DNA from: an uncultured Bacteroidales bacterium
GTDB taxonomy: Bacteria > Bacteroidota > Bacteroidia > Bacteroidales > UBA932
Assembly: GCA_934725575.1 (NCBI GenBank)
Contig: CAKVCK010000002.1
Coordinates: 1-64,000, forward strand
Direction: 5' to 3'
Length of the DNA stretch: 64,000 nt
The notes under the pieces are model-generated. The model searched no databases and was not told the DNA's origin. It saw only the letters and a list, made by a program, of their open reading frames with translations. Positions within the stretch are counted from its first letter, which is position 1. Each line of letters starts with the position of its first letter. Positions 61,297 through 64,000 of the stretch are shown piece after piece. Position numbers and translations under genes: made by a program.

Positions 61297-62073
61297 TTAT
61301 TTTCTGCAGACGATCTGCCCATTGTTTTTGACATTCACTGTTGAGTAGTAACCTGCGCCTTTTTCAGGCAGGATTGTGGAGTAGTACCGCCCTATTCTTT
61401 CGAATTTGGCTTCGTAGTCGGCGGGCAGCCCGAAGATGAACCGCTCCTTCCCCTGGCGAGGGATCAGGACCAGGTCACCATTGCTCCTTACGGTTATCTG
61501 GCTGATGTCTTCGGCCCAGGTCTGTGAGGCGGACATATAGTTCACAAGCCCCAGAATTCCTTCCAGCCATTTCTTCTCGGCCTTGGTTTTCGGCTCGCCC
61601 TTGTAGCCTCTCTCCACATTCAGCGGCACCGCACCGTCAATGATCGGTACCATCGAGGTGTAGTTGCTCTGGAGAGGGAAGAGAAAGCCTCTTTCATCGG
61701 CATAGAAACCATTGTTGTCTTTCTGGAACCTCACCACCGGCTCCCTTTGGCGGATCTTTACGTTCAGAAATCCGTCAGGGGTCGTGTAGGCCTCAGCCTT
61801 GAGGATGGCACTCTTGCCGTCAAGAATCTTCTCTACTTTGGCAAGATCCACGCTGTCAAGCCTTTGGCCGATGTAGGCACCGTAGTCTTTCTTCAGGTAA
61901 CCTTCAATGTCCTGAGGTGTCACAAAGTTGAAATCATCGGTGAACTCAACTTTCACACCGGCACAGGTGATCTGCCTTGTCCTCTTCTCGTTCATCCCGT
62001 GGATCACGAGACATCCGAGAGCAAGCAGGCAGACCGCGGCGGCGATGAGGGTTATCCTGAGGCCTTTCTTCAT
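61297..62073 (-). CDS. ftsQ: Cell division protein FtsQ
   Basis: 258 residues: short cytoplasmic end, one membrane helix (about 6-24), a POTRA-like section (about 36-105: FNFVTPQDIEGYLKKDYG) and a beta domain to the C-terminus (FIFGLPADYEAKFERI). Position between murC (4-bp overlap) and ftsA (11-bp gap) supports the call. It links early and late division proteins in the periplasm. Confidence 0.93.
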   Translation of the reverse strand: MKKGLRITLIAAAVCLLALGCLVIHGMNEKRTRQITCAGVKVEFTDDFNFVTPQDIEGYLKKDYGAYIGQRLDSVDLAKVEKILDGKSAILKAEAYTTPDGFLNVKIRQREPVVRFQKDNNGFYADERGFLFPLQSNYTSMVPIIDGAVPLNVERGYKGEPKTKAEKKWLEGILGLVNYMSASQTWAEDISQITVRSNGDLVLIPRQGKERFIFGLPADYEAKFERIGRYYSTILPEKGAGYYSTVNVKNNGQIVCRK

Positions 62074-63434
62074 TTCTTCAGTCTGTTTTCAAGGAGTTCG
62101 GTGATAGGTGCGATGAACCTGTCGATGTTACCCGCCCCGAATGTGGCGAGCACGTCAACCGGCTCATTCTCAAGGTATGACATCAGTTCTTCCTTCTTAA
62201 GAAGAACCTTTTCCGGTGCGGTAACCTTGTCGAAGATCAGTTCGGAGGTGACTCCAGGGATAGGCTCTTCCCTGGCCGGGTAGATGTCCAAAAGAATCAG
62301 TTTGTCCACCTTGCTGAGGGCGGCGGCGAAATCATCGGCGAAATCCCTCGTCCTGGTGAAAAGGTGAGGCTGGAATATGGCCGTGATCTTCCTGCCAGGG
62401 AATATCCCCCTCATCGAGGAGATCGCGGACGCGAGTTCCTTCGGATGGTGGGCATAGTCGTCGATGTAGGACAGGTGCGGAGTGTTGAGGTGCACGTCCA
62501 GCCTGCGCTTTACTCCTGAATATGTTCCAATGGCCTGCTTGACCGCTTCCGGGGTGACACCGTGGCAGAGGCAGACCGCGGCCGCGGCCACGCTGTTCTC
62601 CACGTTTACCCATCCGGGAATCCCGACTCTGATGTTCTCGATCGTGCCTCCGGGATAGACAAGGTCGAAGATGTAGTGCCCCACCTCGTCCGGCTTGGAA
62701 TTGATGGCATAGTAGTCGGCGGCAGGATTGTCGTAGCTGTAGTGCAGGATCTTCGCCTTGGTGTCGTCCTCCGTGATGTCGAGACCGTATTTGACGATAA
62801 GCGTGCGGCTTACCTGCGAGGCGAAGGCCTTGAACGCTTTCTGATATTCCTCAAGTGTGCCGTAGATGTCCAGATGGTCGGCGTCCATAGCCGTGATGGC
62901 CGCGATCGCCGGGTGCAGCTGTAGGAATGAGCGGTCGAACTCGTCCGCCTCCGCCACCATAGTCGGAGTGTGGCTCATAAGCAGGTTCGTGCCGTAGTTC
63001 TTGGATATTCCACCAAGGAACGCCGAGCAGCCCTTCCCGCTTTCGGTCAGGATGTGCGCCACCAGAGTGCTTGTGGTGGTCTTTCCGTGTGTGCCGGCGA
63101 CCGCAAGGCAGGCCTGCCCTTCGGCCAGTTCCCCAAGCATACGGGACCTTTTCACGACCGTGTAGCCGTGCTCCATAACGTAGCTCAGCTCCTTAAGGTC
63201 TGACGGAATGGCCGGCGTATAGACGATCAGGGTCGAGGCGGTGTCCTTCGGGATGTAGTCAGGGTCGTCCTTATAGTGAACGTCAATCCCTTCTTTCTCA
63301 AGGGCGTGCGTCAACTCGGACGGGGTCCTGTCGTAGCCTGCGACAGGATAGCCTTTGAACTTATAGTATCTGGCGATGGCGCTCATCCCGATGCCGCCGA
63401 TGCCGATGAAATAAATCTTTGTGTATTTTGACAT
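62070..63434 (-). CDS. murC: UDP-N-acetylmuramate--L-alanine ligase
   Basis: 454 residues. N-terminal UDP-binding Rossmann motif FIGIGGIGMSAIA (9-21), ATP-binding P-loop VAGTHGKTTTSTLVAHI near 112, central-domain AEADEFDRSFLQLHP, MDADHLDIYG, and C-terminal DDYAHHPKELASAI and FQPHLFTRTRDF. Adds L-Ala to UDP-MurNAc in the cytoplasm. It overlaps ftsQ by 4 bp and follows murG by 2 bp, so translation is probably coupled. Confidence 0.98.
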   Translation of the reverse strand: MSKYTKIYFIGIGGIGMSAIARYYKFKGYPVAGYDRTPSELTHALEKEGIDVHYKDDPDYIPKDTASTLIVYTPAIPSDLKELSYVMEHGYTVVKRSRMLGELAEGQACLAVAGTHGKTTTSTLVAHILTESGKGCSAFLGGISKNYGTNLLMSHTPTMVAEADEFDRSFLQLHPAIAAITAMDADHLDIYGTLEEYQKAFKAFASQVSRTLIVKYGLDITEDDTKAKILHYSYDNPAADYYAINSKPDEVGHYIFDLVYPGGTIENIRVGIPGWVNVENSVAAAAVCLCHGVTPEAVKQAIGTYSGVKRRLDVHLNTPHLSYIDDYAHHPKELASAISSMRGIFPGRKITAIFQPHLFTRTRDFADDFAAALSKVDKLILLDIYPAREEPIPGVTSELIFDKVTAPEKVLLKKEELMSYLENEPVDVLATFGAGNIDRFIAPITELLENRLKK

Positions 63435-63436
63435 AA

Positions 63437-64000
63437 CTATTCCTTGACCAATCTGTAAATCTCTTCGGCGATCTTCCCCGCCGCATCCGGAAGAGCCATC
63501 TTTCCTGCGTTCTCCTCAAGAGCCGCGATTCTTTCAGGCTGTCCCAGCAGCTCAAGCGCCGTCGGGATCATCTTCTCCATAGCGTCGGAATCCTTGACGA
63601 TCACCGCCGCATCCTTTTTCACCAGAGCCATAGCGTTGTGCGTCTGATGATCCTCCGCGACATTAGGTGATGGAATGAATATCACAGCCTTGCGTGCGGC
63701 GCAAAGCTCGGACACGGAGCTCGCTCCCGACCTTGAGATCACCACATCCGCAGCCGCGTACGCCAATTCCATCCTTCCGATGAAGTCGGAGTAATGAATA
63801 TGTTTGAGCGCCTCCGGGTTCGTTGCTTTCTGACCGGCCATAAACTCATCGACACCCGCTTTGTAATATTTCCCGCACTGCCACAGCACATCGACTCCGT
63901 CAATGCCCGGGCATCCGTCCGAGATCCATTTCTTCATACATTGGTTGAATCTGCTGCTGCCAAGGCTTCCGCCGACAATGAATATGTGCTTTCTGGAAGG
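63437..64000 (-). CDS. murG: MurG glycosyltransferase, C-terminal part (cut by window edge)
   Basis: About 187 codons, open to the window edge at 64000. The visible part begins with HIFIVGGSLGSSRFNQ, the GGS(L/Q)G loop that opens the C-terminal Rossmann domain of MurG, and contains the UDP-GlcNAc-binding segment SRSGASSVSELCAARK and PSPNVAEDHQTHNA. It transfers GlcNAc to lipid I, giving lipid II. The ATG at 63937 is internal, not a start. Confidence 0.95.
   Translation of the reverse strand, partial: PSRKHIFIVGGSLGSSRFNQCMKKWISDGCPGIDGVDVLWQCGKYYKAGVDEFMAGQKATNPEALKHIHYSDFIGRMELAYAAADVVISRSGASSVSELCAARKAVIFIPSPNVAEDHQTHNAMALVKKDAAVIVKDSDAMEKMIPTALELLGQPERIAALEENAGKMALPDAAGKIAEEIYRLVKE

Overview
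The window looks like chromosomal DNA of an uncultured Bacteroidales-type bacterium (Bacteroidota) with fairly GC-rich coding sequence. Support comes from a SusC/SusD pair under a hybrid two-component regulator, repeated promoters of the Bacteroidota form TAnnTTTG, many lipoproteins, a bacteroidetal glycogen operon, DUF4476, DUF4369 and fimbrillin-like proteins, and a murG-murC-ftsQ-ftsA-ftsZ cluster. No tRNA, rRNA, CRISPR array or transposase gene was seen.

Layout. 1-2,350 is a decay zone: a broken MFS transporter, a regulator remnant joined to a signal-less outer-membrane barrel, a frameshifted class A beta-lactamase remnant, and two copies of a 69-bp repeat. 2,345-12,390 holds a GNAT acetyltransferase, a lipoprotein, a DUF4476 protein, an array of degenerate ~51-bp hairpin repeats, an M13 peptidase, an ABC permease whose 3' end overlaps a convergent MltF-type transglycosylase by 117 bp, and a porin-like outer-membrane protein. 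12,526-29,294 (minus strand) is a polysaccharide utilization locus: hybrid sensor/regulator, SusC, SusD (interrupted by one amber codon), a sialidase-fold lipoprotein, a fimbrillin/FISUMP lipoprotein, a DUF5107-TPR protein and a GH5-like hydrolase. 29,490-41,293 (plus) is a glycogen operon (branching enzyme, debranching enzyme, GT4, GH57, and a GT3-GT35 synthase-phosphorylase fusion) ending in ribF.

41,294-45,335 is a rearranged segment: a second partial copy of ribF encoding only the kinase domain, a duplicated operator array, a 102-bp element with 15-bp terminal inverted repeats, a truncated ATPase, an aspartic protease, and an intact AAA/DUF4143 ATPase. Two more such ATPases lie at 49,992 and 51,505 beyond greA, a HIT protein, a thioredoxin-fold lipoprotein and gltX. 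A SWIM-SNF2 helicase, a secreted GH13 amylase and the division/cell-wall cluster complete the window.

The most interesting signals are these. (1) Each of the three intact AAA/DUF4143 ATPase genes has its own, different palindrome, repeated two or three times at exactly 33-bp centre-to-centre spacing just upstream of its TAnnTTTG promoter, which suggests a set of parallel, self-specific control circuits. (2) The hexamer GAATAT/ATATTC is strongly over-represented on both strands and bends local codon choice. (3) The palindrome CATG is almost absent (six seen). (4) ribF and the neighbouring operator array are partially duplicated around the ATPase genes. All counts were made by eye and need computation.
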